A stretch of 64,000 nucleotides of DNA from Alkalihalobacterium alkalinitrilicum (GCF_002019605.1 NZ_KV917368.1:1319932-1383931); one strand, 5' to 3'. Shown: positions 44,959-53,956, counted from the stretch's first letter. Program-made: numbers and translations. Notes: generated by a model not told the origin, from the sequence alone.

Positions 44959-45069
44959 TTTTGACAAAGATAATGTCTTACAAAAATCGCTATAAAGGAC
45001 CTCAGTTATACCTACGAGAATTTAACATATCCAACGTTAATACATTCAAGTTGAGTATTAATACTTTTT

Positions 45070-46479
45070 TTAAGCAGATTGAGTAAGTCCTGGTGAGACA
45101 AAGTTTTCAAAGAATTTTTCTACATTGGGACTTCGCAGTTTATTTCTTATGACTTCTACTAACACATAGTTTTCTTGATCAGTACGGTATAATGACTGAT
45201 GTCGAATCATTGAAAAGGCTAGACGTATCATACGGTTTCCTAAAGCAACGTAAGCTTGGCGAGTGTGTTTCCCACGCTCTTTCAGGGCCAAATATCTCTG
45301 TCTCATCTCAGGGTTATTGACAGCTAAAGATTTTCCTACCTGGTACACAATGTTTCTGAACGGGCGCCTTCCTTGTTTAGAAATGCCGTAATAACTAGGT
45401 TTATGGCCTCCAGATTGTTTGACTATCGGATTTGTACCAGCTAGCTTTATTAGTTGTCCTGCATGGTCAAAATCGGTGATATCCCCCATTTCTGCATAGA
45501 ATTCAGCACCCGTAACAACTCCTATTCCAGGTACAGCTAAAATAATAGCGCCAGGGGTCTCGATAAACAGGTCTTCAATTTTCTTCTCTAACCGTTTAAT
45601 TTGATTATCTAATAATTCTAACCGGTCTAATTTTTGAGCAAGAAGATAGATATCAACCTCTACATTCTCCTTAGGCTGAGAAATAGAGCTTTGTGCAAAA
45701 TCTAGTAAACATTCAATCGTACTATCACGCAGTTTCAAATTTTCACGAATAGATAACTCACGTAACCCTTCTTTACCCAGTTCTAGAATATCGTTAGGGT
45801 GTGGGTAATGTCTCATCATATAGCGCGGGGCTTTACCAAACAATTTAGAGAAGGGTTGGACATGTTTTCGCTTTCCATTATCCCAAATACTTTTTCCTTG
45901 GAATTCACGAAATACATGGTCTATATGCATCCGAATTAAGTTCTGTGTAGAAGTCCGGTCATCAACTAATTCACGGCGTGCGCGAGTTAATTTTTGTAAA
46001 GAACCTATACTGCCTGAACGTAGCTCACTAGATGTTCCTCTCCCGTGGATCAATGACTGTATAATAGCCATGAGATCAATATTATCTGTTTTAGACCAAT
46101 TTAAGAGAGCTTGCCTTTCTTGGTCCGTTGTCGCTGCATTTATGATTCGGACACGGTATCCTTCTTTATGACATCGACGAACAAGATCTTCGTAATAATG
46201 CCCAGTGGTTTCAATTCCTACCACAACCTCTTTCATACCATACTTTTCTCTTTCCTCCCGAATATGCTTTTTAACTATGTCTAACCCTGTTAGAGACGCA
46301 TCAAACTCAAACGGTTTAACTAATATATCCCCATAGAACGTACAAATCATTGCTTTATGTGTATACTTAGCCGCATCAATTGCCACCATTAATAGGTTTT
46401 CAGTCCCAGTTTCTCTTATAAACTTTGCCCACTGACTTCCGTTTTTCCCTTGAATATGGTTCAATAATGTATAAGTCAT
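45070..46479 (-). CDS. IS110 family transposase (DEDD recombinase)
   Basis: The N-terminal RuvC-like domain has VAIDAAKYTHKA (first Asp), GIETTGHYYEDLVRR (Glu) and KTDNIDLMAI (Asp). A coiled central region is followed by the C-terminal Tnp domain with GIGVVTGAEFYAEMGDI, LAGTNPIVKQSGGHKP and the serine-containing stretch expected of the family. ATG at 46479 is preferred since AGGAG lies 9 nt upstream; the in-frame ATG at 46488 abuts it. The gene is intact (469 residues). Confidence 0.9.
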   Translation of the reverse strand: MTYTLLNHIQGKNGSQWAKFIRETGTENLLMVAIDAAKYTHKAMICTFYGDILVKPFEFDASLTGLDIVKKHIREEREKYGMKEVVVGIETTGHYYEDLVRRCHKEGYRVRIINAATTDQERQALLNWSKTDNIDLMAIIQSLIHGRGTSSELRSGSIGSLQKLTRARRELVDDRTSTQNLIRMHIDHVFREFQGKSIWDNGKRKHVQPFSKLFGKAPRYMMRHYPHPNDILELGKEGLRELSIRENLKLRDSTIECLLDFAQSSISQPKENVEVDIYLLAQKLDRLELLDNQIKRLEKKIEDLFIETPGAIILAVPGIGVVTGAEFYAEMGDITDFDHAGQLIKLAGTNPIVKQSGGHKPSYYGISKQGRRPFRNIVYQVGKSLAVNNPEMRQRYLALKERGKHTRQAYVALGNRMIRLAFSMIRHQSLYRTDQENYVLVEVIRNKLRSPNVEKFFENFVSPGLTQSA

Positions 46480-46631
46480 CGTTTTCATCTCCTTTAGTAA
46501 AGGTGTTGTAACTGGAAGTACTGTGGTAGGTCCTTCTATTTTACAATGAAAACGGTGGCCTTTTTTATTTCCTTGAACTATTTTCTATACTAGACACTCA
46601 TCATTATGATAAGAGTATCTGACTCCATTTT

Positions 46632-47360
46632 TTACTCCAACCACTTTTGTAATTCCGTAATAAATTCTTGAGGGTTATCCATCATTCCCATATGCGAAGT
46701 ATTGGTCGTTACTTTTGTAATTTGTGTCGACGTTGCATGAAAAGGACTTTCTGATAAGTCTTTTTTTCCTTCTATAAAAAGCATCGGTATATCTACTCTA
46801 TCAAGCATTTCTACTTGATTTGGTCGTTCTTTCAACGCATGTAATGCGGCTTTCGCTCCTTCAACTGTCGTTTGCTCTGCATGTCGAAAAGCTTCAATAA
46901 CATCCTTGGGGTTGCCTTGAAACGCAAAATAAAGTGGGAGTCGTTTCTGAGCAAGTGCAGTTACCCCCTCTCTTTCAACCAAGGCAATATGTTCAACTCG
47001 TTGTGCTTTTTCTTTTTCACTATCTGCAACTGGAGAGGAATAAACAAATGCAGCTCTTTTAACATAGTCAGTATATTTCTCTACAGCTGCCATTGTTATA
47101 TAGCCACCCAATGAGTGACCGATCCAGGTTACCCTTTTTAGTTTTAAAAATGTTAGCAATTCAATAATTCTTTTGGTATAGTCATAAACTGTTTTTTCAT
47201 TCGATAGTGGTGACTTTCCATGACCCGGGAGATCAATTGATATTACATCATATGTATCGATTAAATCAGGTCTGACTTTATCGTAAACGCGATTTGTACT
47301 TAAAAATCCATGTATTAAGAGAAGAGGTTCACCCGTACCTTGACGATGATAATGTAACAA
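46632..47360 (-). CDS. Alpha/beta-fold hydrolase
   Basis: The 242-residue hydrolase has the oxyanion motif LLLIHGFLS, the nucleophile elbow GHSLGG (Ser), an acidic residue in MLFIEGKKDLSES and the catalytic histidine near NTSHMGMMDNP. The start is TTG at 47360, preceded by AAAAGGTGG at 8 nt. A longer frame from 47456 consists of dispersed-repeat sequence and is rejected. Substrate unknown (esterase, lactonase or MhpC-like C-C hydrolase). Dispersed repeat copy 6 begins 30 bp upstream and has probably replaced the native promoter region. Confidence 0.85.
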   Translation of the reverse strand: MLHYHRQGTGEPLLLIHGFLSTNRVYDKVRPDLIDTYDVISIDLPGHGKSPLSNEKTVYDYTKRIIELLTFLKLKRVTWIGHSLGGYITMAAVEKYTDYVKRAAFVYSSPVADSEKEKAQRVEHIALVEREGVTALAQKRLPLYFAFQGNPKDVIEAFRHAEQTTVEGAKAALHALKERPNQVEMLDRVDIPMLFIEGKKDLSESPFHATSTQITKVTTNTSHMGMMDNPQEFITELQKWLE

Positions 47361-47390
47361 ATGAAAAACCACCTTTTGACGTAGATTGTT

Positions 47391-47595
47391 ATAAAGTGAA
47401 ACTTCCATCAGTGAGTTTTTTATCTTCTCCCTCTGATGGTAAATTGAGACCCACATGATGTGGGTCCCACAGACGTTGCCTCAGGACGTCTTATATTTTT
47501 AGCCTGTGTTCATTTAGTTTTTACTGGGAGTTTATTCCCCCACTTATCCTTCATATATTCCTCGAAGTTTTGATGTGAGAATACTACTGCCGTTT
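47391..47595 (+). repeat. Dispersed repeat copy 6 (near full length)
   Basis: It contains the left end ATAAAGTGAAACTTCC, stem 1 CCATCAGTGAG/CTCTGATGG-like, hairpin ACCCACATGATGTGGGT, CACAGACGTTGCC, CTGTGTTCATTTAG and the right end TTCCTCGAAG...TACTGCC. It lies in the 5' region of the divergent hydrolase gene. Confidence 0.8.
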
Positions 47596-47796
47596 GAGGA
47601 TGGATGAAAATTTTTAAAACTCGATATATAGTTTTTGCAAAAAAGTGGTTATTTATTTTAAGTTAAAGCATACTAACTAACGCAATCTCAACAATTAAAT
47701 AAATCCATTATATTTGACACTCTACCCTTCTATCTCTATAATTAAAAATTGTAATTAGTATGTATAGCAACTAAATTAATATTGTGAGGGAGACCT

Positions 47797-48234
47797 TTGA
47801 AACTATCTTTACATGACTATATTAGTATTAAGATTCACCAAACAGATTTACATTTAACAAGTTATATTAAAGCTAAGTTAGAAGCTTTTAATATTGCTCC
47901 AGAACAAAATTTGATCATGATGCTTCTTTGGGAAAAGGATGGTTTAACACAAAATCAAATCTCCCTCAAGCTTAACAAAGATAAAACAAACATTGCACGT
48001 ATGGCTTCTAACCTCGAAAAAAAAGGCTTTATTTCGAGAAGGAACTGCAATGATGATCGTCGGTCAGTGAAGTTATTTTTAACGCCTGATGGCAAAGCGC
48101 TTGGTGAAAAAGTAATTCCTATCACAGAAGAATTTAATGAAAATGTGATAAAGGATATTACAGATGAAGAATTAGAACTATTAGAAAAAATTCTAATTAA
48201 GATGAGCAAGAATGTAGACTGTTTTTACAAGTAA
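47797..48234 (+). CDS. MarR family transcriptional regulator
   Basis: The 145-residue MarR protein has the HTH EKDGLTQNQISLKLNKDKTN and the wing NCNDDRRSVKLFLTPDGKAL. The TTG start at 47797 lies close after GAGGGAG. It is followed by an azoreductase and a small flavoprotein, a common arrangement for quinone- or azo-compound-responsive MarR repressors (YodB/MhqR-like role, inferred). Palindromes with TTGC/GCAA arms between this gene and the azoreductase, and a TAGCAACTA half-site upstream of it, are candidate operators. Confidence 0.88.
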   Translation: MKLSLHDYISIKIHQTDLHLTSYIKAKLEAFNIAPEQNLIMMLLWEKDGLTQNQISLKLNKDKTNIARMASNLEKKGFISRRNCNDDRRSVKLFLTPDGKALGEKVIPITEEFNENVIKDITDEELELLEKILIKMSKNVDCFYK

Positions 48235-48255
48235 ACAGTTACATTCATATTTAAA

Positions 48256-48271
48256 AGTTGCTATACCAACT
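48256..48271. promoter_or_regulatory. Candidate MarR operator 1
   Basis: AGTTG-CTATAC-CAACT is an inverted repeat upstream of the azoreductase gene that shares its arms with the perfect palindrome at 48289. Confidence 0.5.
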
Positions 48272-48288
48272 TCTTATTTTTACTACTT

Positions 48289-48306
48289 TAGTTGCTATTG
48301 CAACTA
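48289..48306. promoter_or_regulatory. Candidate MarR operator 2
   Basis: A perfect 7-bp-arm palindrome, TAGTTGC-TATT-GCAACTA, lies 32 bp before the azoreductase start. A half-site TAGCAACTA also occurs at about 47764-47772 before the regulator gene. Confidence 0.6.
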
Positions 48307-48337
48307 TTTTAGAACAGACATCTTTGGAGGGGTTATT

Positions 48338-48964
48338 GTGTCACACGTACTATTTATTAAAGCAAATTCACGTCCTATTGAGCAAGCTGTTAGTGTAAAA
48401 CTCTATCAAGCCTTCGTAGATAGCTATAGAGAATCTAACCCAGATGCTGTGATTACAGAATTAGATTTATTTAATGAAAACTTACCTTATTACGATACTA
48501 GTATGATCAATGGTATGTTCAAACTTGGAAAAGATATCGAATTATCTGCTGAAGAAAAAACAGCAACTGAAATTGTCAACAAATATTTAAACCAGTTCCT
48601 AGAGGCAGACAAAATCGTCATCGCTTTTCCATTATGGAATTTCACAGTACCTGCTGTATTACACACTTATTTTGATTATCTATCTCAAGCAGGAAAAACA
48701 TTTAAATATACTTCTGAAGGTCCAGTTGGCTTAATTTCTGATAAAAAAGTAGTTCTTCTAAACGCACGTGGTGGTGTTTACTCTGAAGGCCCAGCTAAGT
48801 CTGTTGAGATGGCTGTCAACTACGTACAAAATATATTTGGATTTTGGGGAATTCAAAATCCAACGACGATCATCGTAGAAGGCCATAATCAATACCCCGA
48901 TCAAGCTGAGAGTATAATTGCTGACGGTATCAAAAAAGCTATAGAAGTAGCGAAAGGTTTTTAA
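48338..48964 (+). CDS. azoR: FMN-dependent NADH azoreductase
   Basis: The 208-residue flavodoxin-fold enzyme has the FMN-phosphate loop FIKANSRPIEQAVS, the flavin-binding FPLWNFTVPAVLHTYFDYL, and LLNARGGVYSEGP near residue 145. AzoR enzymes reduce quinones and azo dyes by two-electron transfer from NADH, protecting against electrophile stress. The GTG start at 48338 has GGAGGGG upstream. It is cotranscribed with the flavoprotein at 49050 and likely controlled by the MarR protein. Confidence 0.92.
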   Translation: MSHVLFIKANSRPIEQAVSVKLYQAFVDSYRESNPDAVITELDLFNENLPYYDTSMINGMFKLGKDIELSAEEKTATEIVNKYLNQFLEADKIVIAFPLWNFTVPAVLHTYFDYLSQAGKTFKYTSEGPVGLISDKKVVLLNARGGVYSEGPAKSVEMAVNYVQNIFGFWGIQNPTTIIVEGHNQYPDQAESIIADGIKKAIEVAKGF

Positions 48965-49049
48965 TTTCAATTTAACAGGTATCAACTAGGGATCATAATG
49001 TATAGTCCTCTAGTTAATATAATTTTATAAAATAACGGAGGTAATAATT

Positions 49050-49616
49050 ATGTATGAAATAGCGATTATTGGCGCTGGGCCTGCAGGTGCAAGTGCAGCA
49101 TTATTCACTGCAAAAGCGGGCAAGAAGACAATTGTAATTGATAATGAAAAAAGCATGACGAACCGAGCTTGGGTTGAAAATCACTATGGTGTTAAAGAAA
49201 TTGAAGGTCCTGCCCTTCTTGAACTCGGGAAAAACCAAGCAAAAGAACAAGGTGCAGAACTTGTAACGAAAACAGTGACCAATATTGCTAAAGTTAGCGA
49301 CCACTTTACGATCACAACCGATGATAACAACGTAATTGAAACAAAACATGTTTTACTAGCAACAGGTGCCTTAACTGATCTTGCCGATAAAATCGGAGTA
49401 AATCTCATCTCTGGGACAGAACCTAGAATTAAATCAATAGTTGACGTTAATTCTGATGGAAAAACGAACATCGATGGTATTTGGGCAGCGGGAACCATTG
49501 CAGGTGTAAGTGTTCATACTATTATTACTGCAGGCCATGGAGCTTCTGTAGCTATTAATATTATTAGTGAACTTAACGGGGAACGTTACGTCGATCACGA
49601 TATATTAAAATCGTAA
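49050..49616 (+). CDS. Short FAD-dependent oxidoreductase (thioredoxin-reductase-like, single FAD domain)
   Basis: The 188-residue protein has the FAD motif AIIGAGPAGASAALFTAKAG at the N-terminus, TKHVLLATGALTDL, and the second FAD motif GIWAAGTIAGVSVHTI. The NADPH-binding domain and the CxxC of thioredoxin reductase are absent, so it is a natural minimal FAD protein or a deletion product. ATG at 49050 follows GGAGG. It lies 85 bp behind azoR and ends at a good terminator, so it may serve as a redox partner in the same quinone/azo response. Confidence 0.8.
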   Translation: MYEIAIIGAGPAGASAALFTAKAGKKTIVIDNEKSMTNRAWVENHYGVKEIEGPALLELGKNQAKEQGAELVTKTVTNIAKVSDHFTITTDDNNVIETKHVLLATGALTDLADKIGVNLISGTEPRIKSIVDVNSDGKTNIDGIWAAGTIAGVSVHTIITAGHGASVAINIISELNGERYVDHDILKS

Positions 49617-49620
49617 CAAT

Positions 49621-49653
49621 ACAAAAGGTGTCCTATTCTAGGGCACCTTTTGT
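49621..49653 (+). terminator. Terminator of the azoR operon
   Basis: ACAAAAGGTG-TCCT pairs with AGGG-CACCTTTTGT, followed by a T run. Confidence 0.85.
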
Positions 49654-49920
49654 AATTTTTCAATATATAACATAACTTCACAAAGTTACGAAGAACTACT
49701 TATCAGATCATAAGTATTGATATACAGGATACTTAAGAAAAACATCACCTGTTGTTTGAGGTTTAGAAATATATTGATTTTGGTAGTTATAAGTCTGAAT
49801 AGATGAAACTGATACTACGTCAAGAAATTAGACACAGATTTTCTACCGCGCTTTCGCTTGGTGGCTTTCATAAAAAAGTTCAAAGAAAAGCACTTTAACC
49901 CTTTTTATGAAAGGTAGATT

Positions 49921-50820
49921 CTATGCTGCTATTAAATGATACTTTTTCTCGAATTCAATTGGTGTGTGATAATCAAGTGTAGAATGAATTCGTTTTGAAT
50001 TATAGAAAAACTCAACGTATTCTAAGATGGATTTTCTTGCTTTGGATCTAGTTCTGAACTTTGTTTGATAGACTAACTCTCTCTTAAGAATTCCATGAAA
50101 AGATTCGATGCAAGCATTATCGTAACAGTTACCTTTACGACTCATACTGCAGACCATTTTGTACTTGTTTAATAGTTTTTGATATTCACTTGAAGCATAC
50201 TGAGCACCACGATCTGAATGATGAATCAGTCCTGGTTTGGGTCTTTGGCGTTTATAAGCCATTTTTAAAGCATTGATAACTAACTCTTTCGTCATTGTTT
50301 TATCCATTGCCCAACCAACAATCTTACGAGAATATAGATCCATAACGCTCGCCAAATACAACCAGCCCTCGTTGGTTGAAATATAAGTGATATCAGTTAC
50401 CCAGAATCGGTTAGGCTGATCTACTTGGAACTTACGATTAAGTATATTTTCACTGACTGGATGTTTGTGTTTTGAGTTGGTTGTCGCTTTATATTTTTTA
50501 ACCGTGCAGGATTTCCAGTTATTTGCGGTCATAATTCTGGATACCGTTCGTTCACTGACTTTCACACCACGCTTCTTTAGCGTTTTAGTAATTTTGACAC
50601 TGCCATACCTTTGTTTGAATTCAATGTGCGTACGTAAAATCAATTTCTTTAGTTTTTCATGCTTGTTCTGACAGTCACTTTTAGGGAGACTTAACCATTT
50701 AAAATAGCCACTCTTAGAAACTCCCAAAACTGTGCACATCTTCTCCACTCGGAACTGGGAGCGTTTCTTATGAATAAATTCATACTTTACCGAGGGCTTT
50801 TCGCGAAGTAGTGCATCGCC
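49921..50820 (-). CDS. IS3 transposase OrfB (integrase domain)
   Basis: The DDE integrase has the catalytic triad in RFWVTDITYI, IHHSDRGAQY and NACIESFHG, preceded by an HTH_21 segment (KQRYGSVKITKTLKKRG). It has no independent ribosome binding site; it would be made as an OrfAB fusion by a -1 shift on A_AAA_AAG at 50820-50826. The in-frame start at 50748 is only an internal methionine. Confidence 0.88.
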   Translation of the reverse strand, partial: GDALLREKPSVKYEFIHKKRSQFRVEKMCTVLGVSKSGYFKWLSLPKSDCQNKHEKLKKLILRTHIEFKQRYGSVKITKTLKKRGVKVSERTVSRIMTANNWKSCTVKKYKATTNSKHKHPVSENILNRKFQVDQPNRFWVTDITYISTNEGWLYLASVMDLYSRKIVGWAMDKTMTKELVINALKMAYKRQRPKPGLIHHSDRGAQYASSEYQKLLNKYKMVCSMSRKGNCYDNACIESFHGILKRELVYQTKFRTRSKARKSILEYVEFFYNSKRIHSTLDYHTPIEFEKKYHLIAA

Positions 50821-51074
50821 TTTTTTAAGATTTCATTCTCTTCTTTTAGATCACGCAGTTGCTTTTGTAAGTCTTTTACCTCAGCATCTGGTGTGGCGAA
50901 GGTTTGTGCAGCTTTTATTTCTGGTTGGTGGCTATATTTTTTCACCCAGTTATACAAAGTGTTTTCATTAAGATCCATTTCTCTAGCTACTTGAGCAACA
51001 GACTTATGGTTTTCTAACACATACTTTACTGTGTCTTTCTTGAATTCTTCATCATAACGTTTACCTTTTGGCAT
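50787..51074 (-). CDS. IS3 transposase OrfA (HTH)
   Basis: The 95-residue OrfA has the HTH KSVAQVAREMDLNENTLYNW and a leucine-zipper-like tail (VKDLQKQLRDLKEENEILKK). ATG at 51074 (MPKGKRYDEE) is preferred over 51089. The slippery A6G lies near its end. Confidence 0.85.
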   Translation of the reverse strand: MPKGKRYDEEFKKDTVKYVLENHKSVAQVAREMDLNENTLYNWVKKYSHQPEIKAAQTFATPDAEVKDLQKQLRDLKEENEILKKAMHYFAKSPR

Positions 51075-51142
51075 TCGGATGCACCTCACAAATTGTTAGT
51101 TAATTTTATTATAACAATTTGTGTCCACTTTTTAGTCTAGCA

Positions 51143-51193
51143 TCAAACCCCTCTTCCATCGTAATAAAATGATTCGTTCGAATTTGTAATCAT
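51143..51193 (-). pseudogene. Gene start interrupted by the IS3 element
   Basis: GGAGGAAAG precedes an ATG at 51193 that codes MITNSNESFYYDGRGV and stops near the IS3 right end. It looks like the first codons of a gene cut by the insertion. Between it and the spo0M region a hydrophobic segment without a start (about 51240-51330) may be another remnant. Confidence 0.4.
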
Positions 51194-51423
51194 AACTTTC
51201 CTCCAGTATTTTAGGGTTTTAAACTTCTTTTAACAGTTAATTTCGTAAATTCATTTTTCTCTTATATTTTAAAACTTCAAATATGATAGCTGCTAGAATA
51301 GAAATAACAAATATGATTGTAAGAAAAATGACAATTTTCCTTTTGAAAATGGTTAAAGTGTGATTTTTAAATCAATTTTTCACTTTCTGCTAAAACCACA
51401 CCTTTGATGTATAAAGTTTTTCT

Positions 51424-52122
51424 CTAAAAGTTTTTAAAGATAGTTGACAGCATTTTTAGTTGTTCGGAAACGTTTTGATCTCTCATAATAGTAAACACAT
51501 GAACTTGTTCACCTTCTCCAAGAACGTTGATATTGATGTTTTTTTCGTTACCTGTGAAGTTAATCTTTTTCCCTTGTTCATTGATTAAAAGAAAGGTTTG
51601 TTTATAACGACTTGGATTATTCAGTGTAGGCTGTTTTTGTCTACAAAATCCACTAGTACTTTCGTGCTGAAAGCCATGTTCTGTTAAAAAGTTTAAAATG
51701 GAATCTATAAGTGGATCAACAATTGTAAGTTTATCTTTGCTTACGGGACAATTAAAAAAGTTAATTTGTAACTCAGTCTGGATGTAAATTTTTTGTTCGT
51801 TAAATGTGACGGGGGTGTTGTGAGGTAGAGTAAACGAAAAAGGAATAACTTTCAGTTCTTGAGGGGAAATAACGAATGGTGAATCCATTTTTATGTGTAA
51901 TATTTCTTCTTTATACTCACGAAAATCGGTCATATCATCATAATATTTATTAAATTCTAACTCAATTTGGATATTAATCTCTGAGATCATTTGTTCAGCG
52001 ATTCCACCATAAATATGAATTTCTCCGTTCGTCTCCTTTCCTCGTTCGATTTTATTGTCATAAAGTAAAGTATTGAGTTTAGCTGAACCGATACCAATGC
52101 TTGAAAACAACTTCTCAAACAT
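51424..52122 (-). CDS. spo0M: Sporulation-control protein Spo0M family
   Basis: The 232-residue arrestin-like protein has the Spo0M start MFEKLFSSIGIGSAKLNTLL, NGEIHIYGGIAEQMI and IPFSFTLPHNTPVTF. Spo0M affects sporulation and cell-cycle functions in B. subtilis through protein contacts; it has no catalytic residues. ATG at 52122 has GGAGGAGA 9 nt upstream, so TTG at 52128 is rejected. At 232 residues it is close to the usual 250-260. Confidence 0.87.
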   Translation of the reverse strand: MFEKLFSSIGIGSAKLNTLLYDNKIERGKETNGEIHIYGGIAEQMISEINIQIELEFNKYYDDMTDFREYKEEILHIKMDSPFVISPQELKVIPFSFTLPHNTPVTFNEQKIYIQTELQINFFNCPVSKDKLTIVDPLIDSILNFLTEHGFQHESTSGFCRQKQPTLNNPSRYKQTFLLINEQGKKINFTGNEKNININVLGEGEQVHVFTIMRDQNVSEQLKMLSTIFKNF

Positions 52123-52302
52123 ATTCAATTCTCCTCCATAAATTTGCTATTTATATAACTTATGCAGGAGTAACCGAAAATTCTTATGTAATAAATACTA
52201 TTATTATCGGTTATTTTATATTTTTGATATAGCTAATGTTTAGTATGACTTAATCTCATCCCGTCCTCCTCTGTTAATTTAATTTTAGAAAATAGCTTTC
52301 AC

Positions 52303-52758
52303 TCACCTACTCTCTACAACAAGGATGACTTTTCTTATTAAATACCCTGTAGCTAAACCTGGAACAACCGAAAGAATTGGCAACCAGACAGGACCAATTA
52401 ACACATCAAAAATCATAATTTTTGGGGAATACATTGTGCCGACGGTAACAAAAAAAGCAGCAAAGACGAGTGGAAGAAAAGCAAACGGCTCTTTTCCACC
52501 GCCTGCATCTTTATACGCATCCCACATGGCAAAAAAATAGAGACACGGATAAAACAATAACCACTGAAAATCTGTTCTATCGATTGCAGTTTGAATTTCT
52601 CCAAGGAAACTTAACATAATGATTTCATTAAAATTGGCTTGTACATTCACAAGAAATTCTAATAAAACAAATAATATCCCTTTAATATAATTTTTATTTA
52701 AAATTTGAGCAAACCCAGGAAGAGCTATACTCCAAAAAATCGCCTCTGATTTTTTCAT
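52303..52758 (-). CDS. Small integral membrane protein
   Basis: The 151-residue protein has about four hydrophobic segments. The first contains IFWSIALPGFAQILNKNYIKG, reminiscent of TM2/DUF-type motifs where a proline-glycine-aromatic turn is followed by Lys-Gly. Start at ATG 52758 is uncertain (weak AAAGG upstream); the in-frame ATG at 52800 would add a hydrophilic leader. No function assigned. Confidence 0.6.
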   Translation of the reverse strand: MKKSEAIFWSIALPGFAQILNKNYIKGILFVLLEFLVNVQANFNEIIMLSFLGEIQTAIDRTDFQWLLFYPCLYFFAMWDAYKDAGGGKEPFAFLPLVFAAFFVTVGTMYSPKIMIFDVLIGPVWLPILSVVPGLATGYLIRKVILVVESR

Positions 52759-52868
52759 CTTAAGTACACTGCCTTTGTTGTATGTAATTTTTAAGGTCAA
52801 GGTATAGTTATTATTCCCATTTGATTACAAAATATGTTAATTATTTTGTGCAAAACTTTAAATTCCCT

Positions 52869-53476
52869 TTATTTATTTTCATATTGTAATAGATCAGAAA
52901 CAGTAGTAAATATATATCCTTCTTGTCTTAATGCTTTTATGATTTTTCTAACGGAATTTAGTGACTCTCTTCTACTTTCATACATAACGTGCAGTAAAAT
53001 GATTGACCCTGGCTCGATGTTTTCAACTACATAATTAACAATTTTATTTGAATCGATTACTATTTCTGGATAGGTTTCTGGCTCTATATTCCAAAGTATT
53101 GTTTTCCGATCATGTGTTGACAAATAATAAGGAAGAAGTATTAAGCGTTTTCCGTATGGTGGACGAAAGTGAATTTCACCGTCATAACCAATTTCCCTTA
53201 TTAATTCATCTGTTCTTTCTATTTCATCTCGAATGAAACTAGGTGACTTCAATACCATTCGATGATGAGAATACGAATGGTTGCCGATTTCTGTCCCTCT
53301 GCCACAATTTTTATCGCATCTTCTTTATTCTGTTCAATTTCTTCCCCAGTTAAATAAAATGTTCCACTAACTTCTTCTTCTCTTAATATTTGCAGAATTT
53401 CATCTGGCTTTTGAGTAGGACCATCATCAAAGGTTAATGCTACAACTTTTTCGGTCCAATCAAAAGGCTCCTCCAC
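52869..53476 (-). pseudogene. Polysaccharide deacetylase, truncated and frameshifted
   Basis: Motif 1 VVALTFDDGPTQKP is in the first fragment. A one-base deletion near 53285 breaks the frame just before the metal-binding motif HSYSHH; FRPPYGKR and SIILLHVMYESR follow in the second fragment. The 5' end starts inside the terminator of the preceding gene with no signal peptide, so the N-terminus is missing too. The intact family (NodB fold) removes acetyl groups from peptidoglycan or chitin-like polymers. Confidence 0.8.
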
Positions 53477-53497
53477 CTTCTGATTGGTGGGGAGCCT
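53465..53497 (-). terminator. Terminator after DinB-like gene
   Basis: AGGCTCC-CCACC pairs with GGTGG-(A)-GGAGCCT and is followed by TTTT on the minus strand. Confidence 0.75.
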
Positions 53498-53503
53498 GAC
53501 CGA

Positions 53504-53956
53504 CTACTCTGCTCCTTTAGAGTTTGGTCGTATTGTTCCGATATTAATATCTGCTTTAATATAATTTTCTCTTGGTGTTGGTGCATCAGCAAGGCGTCTT
53601 AACATAATAAGTTGTCCAACATGCGTCAAAGCATCAGCCAACGGCCCTTGTAGTAATTGTTCTTTAGTCGCTTTCATTTGTTTGTCATCTGCAATTGCTT
53701 GATCTAATTTTTCTACTAAACTATAAAACCTCTCAACTTCTACATCCCACTCCCCTATATTTTTATTTCTTTCATTGTCAACAAACCAAGAGTACGCTAA
53801 AGTAAGTACATCAGATGTATGGGATAAAATTTCAACAGGAGTACGCACCCCTTTTCCTGCTTGAAATTCTGGATAGTGTGATGGTGCGTCTTTTATTGCC
53901 ATCGTTGCTCGGTAAGATAAAGTTGCAAGATAATGTCTAAAAAAATTCGTTTCCAT
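53504..53956 (-). CDS. DinB-like four-helix protein
   Basis: The 150-residue helical protein has histidines placed as in DinB/YfiT-like metal sites: EILSHTSDVL (about 44-53) and ALTHVGQLIMLRRLADAP (about 112-129). DinB superfamily members are often thiol transferases using bacillithiol or mycothiol, but the reaction here is unknown. Single gene with its own terminator. Confidence 0.75.
   Translation of the reverse strand: METNFFRHYLATLSYRATMAIKDAPSHYPEFQAGKGVRTPVEILSHTSDVLTLAYSWFVDNERNKNIGEWDVEVERFYSLVEKLDQAIADDKQMKATKEQLLQGPLADALTHVGQLIMLRRLADAPTPRENYIKADINIGTIRPNSKGAE

Larger units (their letters stand above)
44690..46541 (-). mobile_element. IS110-family (IS1111-like) insertion sequence
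   Basis: A DEDD transposase gene is flanked by about 375 bp of non-coding sequence on its 3' side and about 55 bp on its 5' side. Subterminal inverted repeats AAGGACCGACC (44696-44706) and GGTAGGTCCTT (46525-46535) match with one difference. Subterminal repeats and a long 3' non-coding end are features of the IS1111 group. Exact ends are approximate. Confidence 0.8.
49829..51127 (-). mobile_element. IS3 family insertion sequence
   Basis: A two-gene IS3 element of 1299 bp. Ends TAGACACAGATT (left) and AACAATTTGTGTCCA (right) are imperfect inverted repeats. No matching target duplication is visible next to these ends, so the element may have recombined or the ends are a few bases off. Confidence 0.8.

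Noticed and set aside
49101..49498. Minus-strand frames inside the flavoprotein gene
   Set aside because: Shadows of a clear FAD-binding protein on the plus strand.
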